20,073 nucleotides of DNA from CAYWNA01 sp964459305. Its GTDB lineage: Bacteria; Planctomycetota; Planctomycetia; Pirellulales; Pirellulaceae. The position numbers and the translations under genes are program-made. The notes under the pieces were generated by a model. That model worked only from the letters and a program-made list of their open reading frames with translations. It ran no database searches and was not told the origin of the DNA. The stretch covers positions 1 to 20,073 of the forward strand of contig CAYWNA010000247.1 in NCBI GenBank assembly GCA_964459305.1, written 5' to 3'. Shown piece by piece: positions 1 through 7,241 of this stretch (position 1 is the stretch's first letter; every line of letters begins with the position of its first letter).

Positions 1-644
1 CTAACCAGTCAAAACAGCATTACCTCTGGGCGGCGCGACTTTCGTCGCTGCTGGTGGTCGCGTCGGGCGTGATCTTCGCCTATTGCCTCGAAGACGTGGT
101 TGCCGGCCTGGAGATCTTTTGGAAGATCTCGCCGATGCTCGGAATCGCTTTTTGGCTCGGGTTGTTCTGGCGGCGCATGACCGTTGCTGGTGCGTGGGCC
201 TCGACGCTGTCGGCCTTTGCCATGTGGTGGCTGACGACGCAACCACTCTTCATCGAATGGGTAGCTTCGCTACCGGTGGCCGACCAGTGGCGATTGATCT
301 TCACAACGGACGCGGGACCGGAGATCTATCTGCCGTGGCAGATGATCTTCTATCTGACAACGGGGCTTACCGCGGGCGTCATCGTTAGCTTGATAACGCC
401 TCCGGTGGACGACAAGAGGCTGGAACATTATTACGCCCTGATCCGCACGCCGGTGATACGGGGTGAAAAGGTCGATGAGCCTTGTACTTTTCCGAAGGGT
501 GCGGTGACGCAGCCGCGCAGGAAGCTGGTGCCAATCAAATCGCTGGAGATCAACGTGCCTTCCGGGCAAATGCTGGCCGGCTTTTTCGCAGGCTGGCTGG
601 GCGTTGCCGTGTTGATCGCCGTCTTCCTATGGCTCATCTCCTAA
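1..644 (+). CDS. Sodium:solute symporter (SSS family), 3' end only
   Basis: This is the C-terminal part (about 213 residues) of a membrane transporter that couples uptake of a solute to the sodium gradient. The frame is open from base 3 to the TAA at 642-644 with no start needed at the edge, so the gene begins outside the window. Visible features are a hydrophobic segment (LSSLLVVASGVIFAYCL), the stretch EIFWKISPMLGIAFWLGLFW followed by RR, which I recognise from planctomycete SSS proteins, further helices (AGAWASTLSAFAMWWL; MIFYLTTGLTAGVIVSLIT), then a hydrophilic loop and a last helix ending in VAVLIAVFLWLIS. The GTG at 54 would be only an internal start and is not the real one. The substrate cannot be told from this part; a sugar, sialic-acid-like compound or other small organic solute is possible. 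It converges on the DUF4139 gene at 818-2071. Confidence 0.85.
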   Translation, partial: NQSKQHYLWAARLSSLLVVASGVIFAYCLEDVVAGLEIFWKISPMLGIAFWLGLFWRRMTVAGAWASTLSAFAMWWLTTQPLFIEWVASLPVADQWRLIFTTDAGPEIYLPWQMIFYLTTGLTAGVIVSLITPPVDDKRLEHYYALIRTPVIRGEKVDEPCTFPKGAVTQPRRKLVPIKSLEINVPSGQMLAGFFAGWLGVAVLIAVFLWLIS

Positions 645-673
645 CGCACCCTCGGCCGCGCCGCGCAGATGGT

Positions 674-799
674 GTAGGGCCAAGTCTTCGCGGCCCACCG
701 GAAAACGTCTGCCGCGCAAACACGCGAGCATCGACCGGGCGACAGAGTCTACCGGAATGGAAAACGCATTGTGGTGGGCCGCGAGGACCTGGCCCCTAC
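674..799. repeat. Imperfect inverted repeat (MITE/REP-like) between convergent genes
   Basis: The left arm at 674-699 (GTAGGGCCAAGTCTTCGCGG, then CCCACC) pairs with the right arm at 773-799 (GGTGGGCCGCGAGGACCTGG, then CCCCTAC) over about 26 positions with roughly three differences. The arms are separated by 73 bases. It fills most of the 173-base spacer between the stop codons of two convergent genes. There is no T-tract after either arm, so it is not a classic intrinsic terminator, although a hairpin here could still end or protect transcripts. The structure resembles a short non-autonomous element; no gene lies in it. Confidence 0.7.
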
Positions 800-817
800 G
801 AATCCTGTTTGCCCACG

Positions 818-2071
818 CTACTTGTAGCGGCGGTATTTCCGCAGGATCGTGACGTACAGATCGTACTTCTTGTCAACGGTCGTTGGCGGCAGCTTCATCT
901 CGAATTCGACGTTGTTGACATCGATTCGTTTGATGGTGAACATCTCACCGTGAGGGATCTCCTTCTCGACTTGTGCGTTCCGCTCGCCCTCCAACTCCTT
1001 CAAGACGACCTTTTCGATGATCCACTCGCCGTCGACATGCTCTTTGATGGTCAGCGGCACCGTGATGGGATCGCCTTTTTCGGTCTTGAAGTTCTGCAAA
1101 CGATAGCGGAACCGGGACCGCTCGTGGCGGAACTTGGGCTCGGTCGTGGTCTTTCCGCCGTCGATCGTGTAGCGGGGACAAGTCAAAATGTCGTGGACCT
1201 TCTTTGGCCCTTCTTCCGGCTGCATGGTGAAGCGTTCGACTTTCACGTCCTGAGCAACACCCACGTACAGATCCAGCGGTGCGAACATCGGTGTATACTG
1301 CGCCCAGTCCTCGCCCAAAAACGCCTGGCTGCGCACTTCGTCGCCGTCCGACTTCGGCTCCTTGATGAACAGCCGCACCTTGCCGTACGGCAAGGGAAAT
1401 TCACCCATATTGTTGTCCTTATCGTTCGTCATGCGGTAATACATCCTAGTCCGCTTCTGATCGATCTGGGCATCGAAGACGTAGCGTTTTTGGATGGGTA
1501 CCTCAGCGAATTTGGCCGCTAACATTCGCTTTCGCTCGCCATTGTTGAAGTATCGAACCGTCGTCTTGCCCACACCCGGCTGCACGGTACACTCGCCAAA
1601 GCTCTCCCCCGACGTGTTGACAACCGTCATGTACACCTGCATCAGCAGCTTCTTTTCGTCGTTCTCAACAATGCCCTGGTAGCTCGGACCTGCGGCCATG
1701 TTGCCGATCAGATACGAGATCCGGATCACGGCCGGGCCCGCCTTCTCGGCGCTGACGGTCCAGTACAAAGCATTTTCGTCTGGCGGGTAGTTGGTGTTCA
1801 GCACGTTTACCTCGCCGTCCGCCTTGATCACGCGAAAGACGATCGAGTCTTTGTCGATGTTGATGTTGGCCCACGAGAAGTCGACCTGGTTGCGTCCGCC
1901 CTGAAGGTTCACGGTACGTTCCTCTTCGACCAGCGTGAAGCGGCCGTTTTGGATGTCGATGCGCACTGTCTCTCGTTCCGGCAACGTGGTCAATTTGATG
2001 CGTGCCTGGACGGTGCCGGCCAGGACAACTAAAAGTACTACGCTCAAACAGAAAAACCCTTTCGATTTCAT
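818..2071 (-). CDS. Exported DUF4139-like protein, divergent fourth paralog
   Basis: A 417-residue exported protein of unknown function. I chose the ATG at 2071 because it starts a clear signal peptide (MKSKGFFCLSVVLLVVLAGT, then VQA as the cleavage site) and is preceded by AAGGGG about seven bases upstream; the longer frame from 2170 runs through an intergenic repeat. The body aligns with the three upstream genes: a strand-rich N-terminus (VRIDIQNGRFTLVEEERTVN), a conserved WANINIDKDSIVFRV block matching WANTLIDPTSIDFRI, ISYLIGNMAAGPSYQGIV matching the DUF4139 W-x-A-x-Y region, and GKVRLFIKEP with GEDWAQYTP in the C-terminal half. It lacks the variable central insert and the EYFLF segment of its relatives, so it is an older or faster-changing copy. 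Its stop is 818, facing the symporter end. It is probably cotranscribed with the upstream copies. DUF4139 is moderately sure; role unknown. Confidence 0.8.
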   Translation of the reverse strand: MKSKGFFCLSVVLLVVLAGTVQARIKLTTLPERETVRIDIQNGRFTLVEEERTVNLQGGRNQVDFSWANINIDKDSIVFRVIKADGEVNVLNTNYPPDENALYWTVSAEKAGPAVIRISYLIGNMAAGPSYQGIVENDEKKLLMQVYMTVVNTSGESFGECTVQPGVGKTTVRYFNNGERKRMLAAKFAEVPIQKRYVFDAQIDQKRTRMYYRMTNDKDNNMGEFPLPYGKVRLFIKEPKSDGDEVRSQAFLGEDWAQYTPMFAPLDLYVGVAQDVKVERFTMQPEEGPKKVHDILTCPRYTIDGGKTTTEPKFRHERSRFRYRLQNFKTEKGDPITVPLTIKEHVDGEWIIEKVVLKELEGERNAQVEKEIPHGEMFTIKRIDVNNVEFEMKLPPTTVDKKYDLYVTILRKYRRYK

Positions 2072-2090
2072 GGCTATCCCCTTTCTTTCA

Positions 2091-2117
2091 TTGGCCATTG
2101 GAATTTTGTCATTCTCC
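2091..2117. repeat. Degenerate TTGGTCATT-type direct repeat, copy 1
   Basis: TTGGCCATTGGAATTTTGTC followed by ATTCTCC is a diverged version of the TTGGTCATTGGGATTTGGTC pattern at 3732-3761. It sits directly upstream of the ribosome-binding region of the gene starting at 2071, and related tracts occupy the other two spacers of this gene row. Confidence 0.6.
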
Positions 2118-2194
2118 GGAAAAAGGGGACAGGTCCAATTTGCCGGAACGGCCCAAAGGGTGCTTCGCACAAATTGGACCTGTCCCCTTTTTCC
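2118..2194. repeat. Perfect 24-bp inverted repeat, GGGGACAGGTCC family
   Basis: The left arm at 2118-2141 (GGAAAAAGGGGACAGGTCCA, then ATTT) is the exact reverse complement of the right arm at 2171-2194; the next base pair (2142/2170) also matches. The interior of 29 bases contains a small GCCGGAACGGC hairpin. It lies in the 132-base spacer between two DUF4139 genes. The long perfect stem with an A-rich start and T-rich end is typical of a REP/MITE-like mobile repeat, and the symmetry means either strand would form a hairpin ending in a run of T, so it could also attenuate read-through from the gene at 2204-3706 into the gene at 818-2071. Confidence 0.85.
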
Positions 2195-2203
2195 TCATTT
2201 GCG

Positions 2204-3706
2204 TTACAGTGGTTCCCGTTTCTTCTCTTGATTCAGTTCCGGTCCGATTTTGCGACGTTTATAGGTTGCGGAGTACGTGACAAACCGTTTTTCGCCAGGT
2301 TTGAGGTCCAGGAAGTACTTCACGTGGTTCTGATCGACTCGTTCGACGCGCCCGTCGATCACGTGCAAGTCGACATAGGCGCCTTCTTCGTTGCTGTTCC
2401 AATCCTTCGGCTGGCCTTCGCTGCCCCAAAGCACCACGTTAGCATCAAAGCGGCGCTCGATTTCTGATTTCGCGATGGCCGGCTTGCCGGAGACGATTTC
2501 TTCTTCGTAGACAAACGTCTCGTCAAAGTCGATCATGTCGAAGTACATCACGAACTCGTCGTCGATCCGTCGCTTGTATTGTCGGGCGACCACGTTCGCG
2601 ATCTGCTGATCTTTGAGTCGTCGAATGATGGTGATGTCTGGATCGCGGCCGACGTTCACTTCCACACGATCACCGATCGGCACGTATTTGGTCGAAGTCC
2701 CACCAACGTATGCCAAATCCTTGTTGGCGTACTCCGAGTACAGCCGTACCATGCCGTCCGGCAAAGGCGACACGCCCAGGCTCTCCATGTCCGCGAGGTC
2801 TTTCTCGTTGCCTGCGTCGTCCACCAGCTTCGCGTTCTTGAAGCGGTAGTATTTGGTGAAGTGGTCGCCGCGTTCGCGATCGGTGAGCTTGTAGATGCAC
2901 TCCAACGGCACTTCGGCCACTTTCATCGAAACCAGCCGCTTGGGCTCCTTGTCCTTGATGTCTTCGCGGCCTTCGATGGTGAATAAGAAGTACTCAGATA
3001 GACCTTCCTTGACGACCTTCTTCTCCTTTGCCGCAACCTCTTCCTCGGCCTCTTCGATCGCCTCTTCGAGAACCTCCAGAGTCCGCCTGGGTGCTCCGGC
3101 GCGCGGCATTGCTCGGGCCGCTGGCTCTTCCGGTACAGGCGCGGCGCCAGGCGGCGGCCGAGTGGCCAGATCCGAGATCTTCTCGACCAGGTTGATCGTG
3201 CCAACGACCAGTCGCGTTTGAGCGTTGTCGTAGAGTTCGCCGGAGTTGTTGTACACACGGACATAGCCCGTGATGTTCAACTCGATTTCATCCTGGTTGG
3301 CAATGCCCACGTAGTCCGCCTTCCAAGTAATGCCACTGGTGAAATAGCGGATCTCCACGGGAACCTTGCCGGCCATCTCGCTTTGGATGTTCCACTGCAG
3401 CGCGTCATTGCGGCCGGAAGGGAACGTGGTGTCGATCAGATCCACTTTGTCCACGTGGTTCAGAATTCGAAAGTCGATGCTCGTGGGGTCAATCAGCGTG
3501 TTCGCCCACGTGAACTGAATGCGGTTGATGCCCGGCTTGACGGTCAGCAGCCGGTGTTCCCGCACCATGGTGATGTCTTCCGAGTTGTAGATCGTCAGTT
3601 GCACGCCTTCGCGCGTCGGAATCGTCACCAAATCGACATCGGCCAACACCGTCTTCGCTGGGGCAACCAGCAGCAGGCCTGATATGGCAATCACGAGACT
3701 TTTCAT
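2204..3706 (-). CDS. Exported DUF4139 protein, paralog A (Glu/Ala-rich insert)
   Basis: A 500-residue exported protein of unknown function. The ATG at 3706 follows GGAGGTG by ten bases; an in-frame GTG two codons earlier is too close to that site. Residues 1-22 form a signal peptide ending VLA before DVDLVTIPTR. Residues ~35-180 carry the DUF4139-type N-terminal half: IYNSEDITMVREHR, WANTLIDPTSIDFRI, and YFTSGITWKADYVGIA followed by a VRVYNNSGELYDNAQTRLVVG strand region. Residues ~183-230 are a variable insert, Pro/Ala-rich then LEEAIEEAEEEVAAKEKK, probably helical and acidic. The C-terminal half has GMVRLYSEY, YVGGTSTKYVPIGDRVEVNV and QNHVKYFLDLKPGEKRFVTY, the usual beta-rich end of the family. 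It lies 15 bases downstream of the stop of paralog B, so translational coupling is likely. Beta-rich envelope or periplasmic role is inference. Confidence 0.88.
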   Translation of the reverse strand: MKSLVIAISGLLLVAPAKTVLADVDLVTIPTREGVQLTIYNSEDITMVREHRLLTVKPGINRIQFTWANTLIDPTSIDFRILNHVDKVDLIDTTFPSGRNDALQWNIQSEMAGKVPVEIRYFTSGITWKADYVGIANQDEIELNITGYVRVYNNSGELYDNAQTRLVVGTINLVEKISDLATRPPPGAAPVPEEPAARAMPRAGAPRRTLEVLEEAIEEAEEEVAAKEKKVVKEGLSEYFLFTIEGREDIKDKEPKRLVSMKVAEVPLECIYKLTDRERGDHFTKYYRFKNAKLVDDAGNEKDLADMESLGVSPLPDGMVRLYSEYANKDLAYVGGTSTKYVPIGDRVEVNVGRDPDITIIRRLKDQQIANVVARQYKRRIDDEFVMYFDMIDFDETFVYEEEIVSGKPAIAKSEIERRFDANVVLWGSEGQPKDWNSNEEGAYVDLHVIDGRVERVDQNHVKYFLDLKPGEKRFVTYSATYKRRKIGPELNQEKKREPL

Positions 3707-3713
3707 ATCCACT

Positions 3714-3720
3714 CACCTCC
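3714..3720 (-). promoter_or_regulatory. Strong Shine-Dalgarno site deciding the start of paralog A
   Basis: On the minus strand the sequence reads GGAGGTG, then AGTGGAT, then ATG. The seven-base match lies only one base after the stop codon of paralog B (3722-3724) and favours the ATG at 3706 over the GTG at 3712. The stop/SD/start cluster indicates coupled translation. Confidence 0.65.
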
Positions 3721-3721
3721 A

Positions 3722-5281
3722 TCATTCCCCATTGGTCATTGGGATTTGGTCATTGGTCATTTTCCAAAGCGGCTCGCGTTTTCTTTCCTGATTCAATTCA
3801 GGTTGGACTTTGCGACGCTTATAGGTCACCGCGTACGTCACCAATCGCTTTTCGCCGGGCTTTAGATCTAGAAAGTACTTCACGTGATTCTGGTCGACTC
3901 GCTCCTTGCGTCCCGCGATCTGGTGCAAGTCCACGTAGGCTCCCGGCTCGTCGGACATCCAATCAGCAGGCGGAGCGTCTTCCGCCCACAGAACTACATT
4001 CGCGTCGAAGCGTCTTTCCAGTTCCACCTTCACGTCGACGGGCTTGCCCGACACGATTTCCTCTTCGTAGTAGAACGTCTCGTCATAATCGATCAGGTCG
4101 TAGTACATCACAAATTCGTCGTCGATGCGGCGTTTGTACTGGCGCGACACAACGTTCGCGATCTTCTGGTCCTTCAAGCGTCGAACGATCGTAATGTCGT
4201 TGTCGCGGCCGACGTTCACCTCGACACGATCACCGATCGGTACGTACTTGGTCGACGTGCCGCCAACGTAGGCCAGATCCCGGTTGGCGTACTCCGAGTA
4301 CAGCCGCACCATGCCGTCGGGCAACGGCGAGACGCCCAGGTTCTCCATGGCCGACAGATCTTTCTCATCGCCTTGCTCGTCCTTGAGCTTCTCGTTCTTG
4401 AAACGGTAGTACTTGGTGAAATGGTCGCCCTTCTCGCGATCGGTCAATTTGTAGATGCACTCCAGCGGTACCTCGGTCACATTCATGGAGACCAATCGCT
4501 TTGGCTCGCTGTGCTTGATCTCCTCTCGGCCATCGATCGTAAACAGGAAATACTCAGACAGCCCCTCTTTCACAACTTTCTTGGGCTTAGTCGCTATATC
4601 GCTGGCCGTGGAGATGTCGCCGAACAGATCATCCAATTTGGTTTCCGCCTTCGTGACTCCTCGCGCAAAACGTGTTCTCATCGCTGCTCGGCTCTTCTCG
4701 TCCCGCTCGCCGTATCCAAGTCCTGGAGCAGGACGAGTAGCCAGGTCGGCGATTTTCTCCACCAGATTGATCGTGCCGACCACCAGCCGCGTCTGCGCGT
4801 TGTCGTACAGCTCGCCCGAGTTGTTGTAAACGCGGACATATCCGGTAAGGCGCAATTCCGTTTCGTCCTCGTTGGCGATACCCACGTAGTCCGCCTTCCA
4901 AGTAATGCCGCTGGTGAAATACCGAATCTCCACAGGGATCTTCCCTGCGATCTTGCTGCGGATATTCCATTGAAGCGCATCGTTGCGGCCGGAGGGAAAT
5001 GTGGTGTCGATCAGGTCCACTTTGTCCACGTCGTCGAGGATCCGGAAGTCGATGCTCGTGGGATCGATCAACGTATTCGCCCACGCGAACTGAATACGGT
5101 TGATCCCAGGCTTGACCGTCAACAGCCGGTGTTCCCGCACCATGGTGATGTCTTCCGAGTTGTAGATCGTCAGTTGCGCATCTTCGCGCGTCGGGATCGT
5201 GACCAGATCCACGTCGGCCAGCACGTTCGTCGCTGGGACGGCCAGCAGAAGGCCAAGCAAGACTGTCGTGACGATTTTCAT
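3722..5281 (-). CDS. Exported DUF4139 protein, paralog B (repeat-derived C-terminal tail)
   Basis: A 519-residue exported protein, nearly the same scaffold as its neighbours. I took the ATG at 5281 because it begins the signal peptide MKIVTTVLLGLLLAVPATNV followed by LA; a GGAG lies about 11 bases upstream, and the longer frame (from 5329) reads through an intergenic repeat. The conserved N-terminal half, then a variable insert at residues ~183-232 (GLGYGERDEKSRAAMRTRFA, then a TKAETKLDDLFGDI stretch), then the conserved KKVVKEGLSEYFLFTI and C-terminal half. Relatives A and C stop right after REPL; this one continues with WKMTNDQIPMTNGE, encoded by the TTGGTCATT repeat at 3727-3764, so the original stop was lost to repeat sequence. 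Function unknown; exported location inferred from the signal peptide. Confidence 0.88.
   Translation of the reverse strand: MKIVTTVLLGLLLAVPATNVLADVDLVTIPTREDAQLTIYNSEDITMVREHRLLTVKPGINRIQFAWANTLIDPTSIDFRILDDVDKVDLIDTTFPSGRNDALQWNIRSKIAGKIPVEIRYFTSGITWKADYVGIANEDETELRLTGYVRVYNNSGELYDNAQTRLVVGTINLVEKIADLATRPAPGLGYGERDEKSRAAMRTRFARGVTKAETKLDDLFGDISTASDIATKPKKVVKEGLSEYFLFTIDGREEIKHSEPKRLVSMNVTEVPLECIYKLTDREKGDHFTKYYRFKNEKLKDEQGDEKDLSAMENLGVSPLPDGMVRLYSEYANRDLAYVGGTSTKYVPIGDRVEVNVGRDNDITIVRRLKDQKIANVVSRQYKRRIDDEFVMYYDLIDYDETFYYEEEIVSGKPVDVKVELERRFDANVVLWAEDAPPADWMSDEPGAYVDLHQIAGRKERVDQNHVKYFLDLKPGEKRLVTYAVTYKRRKVQPELNQERKREPLWKMTNDQIPMTNGE
3727..3764. repeat. TTGGTCATT direct repeat tract, copy 2 (coding)
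   Basis: Three TTGGTCATT units at 3732-3740, 3746-3754 and 3753-3761, the last two overlapping, with a GGGAT interruption. On the minus strand this reads AATGACCAATGACCAAATCC, which in frame encodes MTNDQIPMTN, and it forms the last residues of paralog B. It is the best preserved of three related tracts in this gene row. Confidence 0.75.
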
Positions 5282-5300
5282 AGCCCAGGCATCTCCGACA

Positions 5301-5330
5301 TTGGTCCTTGGGATTTGGTTATGGGTCATT
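5301..5330. repeat. Degenerate TTGGTCATT-type direct repeat, copy 3
   Basis: TTGGTCCTTGGGATTTGGTT followed by ATGGGTCATT differs from copy 2 by a few substitutions. It fills most of the 52-base spacer between paralogs C and B and encodes the rejected N-terminal extension of paralog B (MTHNQIPRTN). Confidence 0.65.
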
Positions 5331-5333
5331 CTG

Positions 5334-6848
5334 TCATAGCGGTTCGCGCCGCTTCTCCTGATTCAATTCCGGCCCGACCTTGCGGCGCTTGTAGGTCACC
5401 GAGTACGTCACCAGTCGCTTCTCGCCGGGCTTCAGGTCGAGGAAGTACTTCACATGGTTCTGGTCGACCCGCTCCTTGCGGCCGGCGATCTTATGCAAGT
5501 TCACATAGGCGCCCGGCTCATCCGCGTTCCAGTCTTTCGGTGGCGCGTCTTCGGACCAGAGAACCACGTTGGCGTCAAACCGGCGCTCCAATTCGACCTT
5601 CACATCGACCGGCTTGCCCGAGATAATCTCCTCTTCGTAGTGAAACGTCTCGTCATAGTCGATCAGGTCGTAGTACATCACAAACTCGTCGTCGATCCGG
5701 CGTTTGTACTGTCGCGCGACGACATTGGTGACCTTCTGATCCTTGACGTGTCGGACGATCGTGATATCGCTGTCGCGCCCAACGTTCACTTCCACACGGT
5801 CGCCGATGGGCACGTACTTGGTCGACGTGCCGCCCACGTACGCAAGGTCCTTATTGGGGTACTCGGAGTAGAGTCGCACCATGCCGTCCGGCAACGGCGC
5901 GACGCCGAGGTTCTCCATATCCGGCAGATCCTTTTCGTTGCCCTGCTCGTCCTTCAGCTTTTTGTTCTTGAAGCGATAGTATTTTGCGAAATAATCGCCG
6001 TCCTCGCGGTCCGTCAATTTGTAGACGCACTCCAACGGCACGTCGGCCACTTTCATGGATACCAGACGCTTCGGTTCGTTGTGCGTGATATCCTCCCGTC
6101 CTGCGATCGCAAACAGAAAGTATTCGGAAAGCCCCTGTTTGACGATTTTCTTCGGCTTGGCGGGGCCTCCGAGCCCGCCCATGCCGCCGCCCCCGAACCC
6201 GCCACCGAATCCGGCACCGGCCTTCGCCAGCGCTTTGTTGAATCCCCACTGCATCTTGGCCCGTACTTCGGCGGAACGTCTGTAGTAGCTGGCGTCCGGG
6301 GCTGGCCGCTGTGCCAAATCTGCGATCTTTTCGACCAGGTTGATCGTGCCGACGACCAACCGTGTCTGGGCTTGGTCGTACAGTTCGCCCGATCTATTGT
6401 AGACGCGGACGTAACCGGTCAAACGCATTTCGGTCTCATCTTGATTCGCGATACCGACATAGTCCGCCTTCCAAGTGATCCCGCTCGTGAAATAGCGAAT
6501 CTCGACAGGTATCCTGCCAGCCATCGTGCTGTTGATGTTCCACTGCAATGCGTCATTGCGACCGGCAGGAAAAGTGGTGTCTACCAAGTCGACCTTGTCC
6601 TGATGATCCAGAATTCGAAAGTCAATGCTGGTTGGATCGATCAGTGTGTTCGCCCACGTGAACTGAATGCGGTTGATCCCCGGTTTGACCGTCAGCAGAC
6701 GGTGCTCTCGCACCATGGTGATGTCTTCTGAGTTGTAGATGGTCAATTGCACCGCTTCGCGCGTTGGAATCGTAACAAGATCAACGTCAGCCAGCGCACA
6801 TTGACTGATTCCGATGAGTGTCGCCACGGCGACATAACTGTATCTCAT
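5334..6848 (-). CDS. Exported DUF4139 protein, paralog C (Gly-rich insert), first gene of the row
   Basis: A 504-residue exported protein. The ATG at 6848 starts the signal peptide MRYSYVAVATLIGISQCALA before DVDLVTIPTR, and GGAG stands seven bases upstream; the frame open to 6899 would put 17 charged residues before the signal. The scaffold matches paralogs A and B closely (YNSEDITMVREHR, WANTLIDPTSIDFRI, SGITWKADYVGIANQ, KYVPIGDRVEVNVGRD, KYFLDLKPGEKR). The central insert, residues ~183-231, is different again: ASYYRRSAEVRAKMQWGFNK, then ALAKAG and a glycine run GFGGGFGGGGMGGLGG. It ends in RREPL and the TGA lies at the edge of a repeat tract. As the most upstream gene it should carry the promoter of the row. 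Family assignment to DUF4139 is good; biochemical role is unknown. Confidence 0.88.
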   Translation of the reverse strand: MRYSYVAVATLIGISQCALADVDLVTIPTREAVQLTIYNSEDITMVREHRLLTVKPGINRIQFTWANTLIDPTSIDFRILDHQDKVDLVDTTFPAGRNDALQWNINSTMAGRIPVEIRYFTSGITWKADYVGIANQDETEMRLTGYVRVYNRSGELYDQAQTRLVVGTINLVEKIADLAQRPAPDASYYRRSAEVRAKMQWGFNKALAKAGAGFGGGFGGGGMGGLGGPAKPKKIVKQGLSEYFLFAIAGREDITHNEPKRLVSMKVADVPLECVYKLTDREDGDYFAKYYRFKNKKLKDEQGNEKDLPDMENLGVAPLPDGMVRLYSEYPNKDLAYVGGTSTKYVPIGDRVEVNVGRDSDITIVRHVKDQKVTNVVARQYKRRIDDEFVMYYDLIDYDETFHYEEEIISGKPVDVKVELERRFDANVVLWSEDAPPKDWNADEPGAYVNLHKIAGRKERVDQNHVKYFLDLKPGEKRLVTYSVTYKRRKVGPELNQEKRREPL

Positions 6849-7241
6849 AGTCTGGCTCCGTCGCTGCTCAGCGAATGCCACGCGGATGCATCTGCGCACA
6901 ATCTAGTGAGAGCAGCGTTCTTTTCTACAATAGTCGGACCATGTCAAGCGATACAGGGCCCAAATACCCACTATGATGCACAAGAGACTGGTCCGCACGA
7001 TCACAAACAATCGATGCTGGCGTACCTATAAGACGAGACAGAGACTGCAGAAGTTTTCAGTGTGTCGCGTTGGACGTTGAAATCGAAACTGGTGCATTTG
7101 CTCCAATCGCCATACGCATCGAGCTTCCACTCGTAGTCGACGCAGGGAATGACACCCGTCTTTCGGCGCCGGTCAAGCTGATCGAGTTAGCCCAACAATC
7201 GGCCGACTTGGGCATCCGCGTGACTAACGCAAATGTAATGC
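6849..7241. other. 393-base spacer upstream of the DUF4139 row, no gene seen
   Basis: The spacer separates the stop of the LamG/PA14 gene from the first DUF4139 gene, both on the minus strand, so it should hold the promoter of the row. On the minus strand a perfect TTGACA occurs at 6947-6942, but the bases 16-18 further on (AAAAGA, AAAGAA) are poor -10 boxes. An open frame on the plus strand from 7070 has no recognisable protein features. No tRNA, repeat or clear terminator was seen. Confidence 0.5.

Noticed and set aside
2072..2170. N-terminal extension of the 417-aa DUF4139-like protein
   Set aside because: The extra 33 codons translate an inverted repeat and a direct repeat; the internal ATG at 2071 has a signal peptide and a Shine-Dalgarno site.
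3884..5626. Plus-strand open frame of 580 codons
   Set aside because: It is exactly opposite the DUF4139 genes, which have signal peptides, ribosome-binding sites and clear paralogs. The frame has the Val/His/Arg-rich look of a shadow; similar shadows lie opposite the other copies (5454-6731 and 482-1522).
6919..6947. Promoter for the DUF4139 row based on a perfect TTGACA on the minus strand
   Set aside because: No acceptable -10 box lies 16-18 bases downstream; the best A/T-rich hexamer (TATTGT) is only nine bases away.
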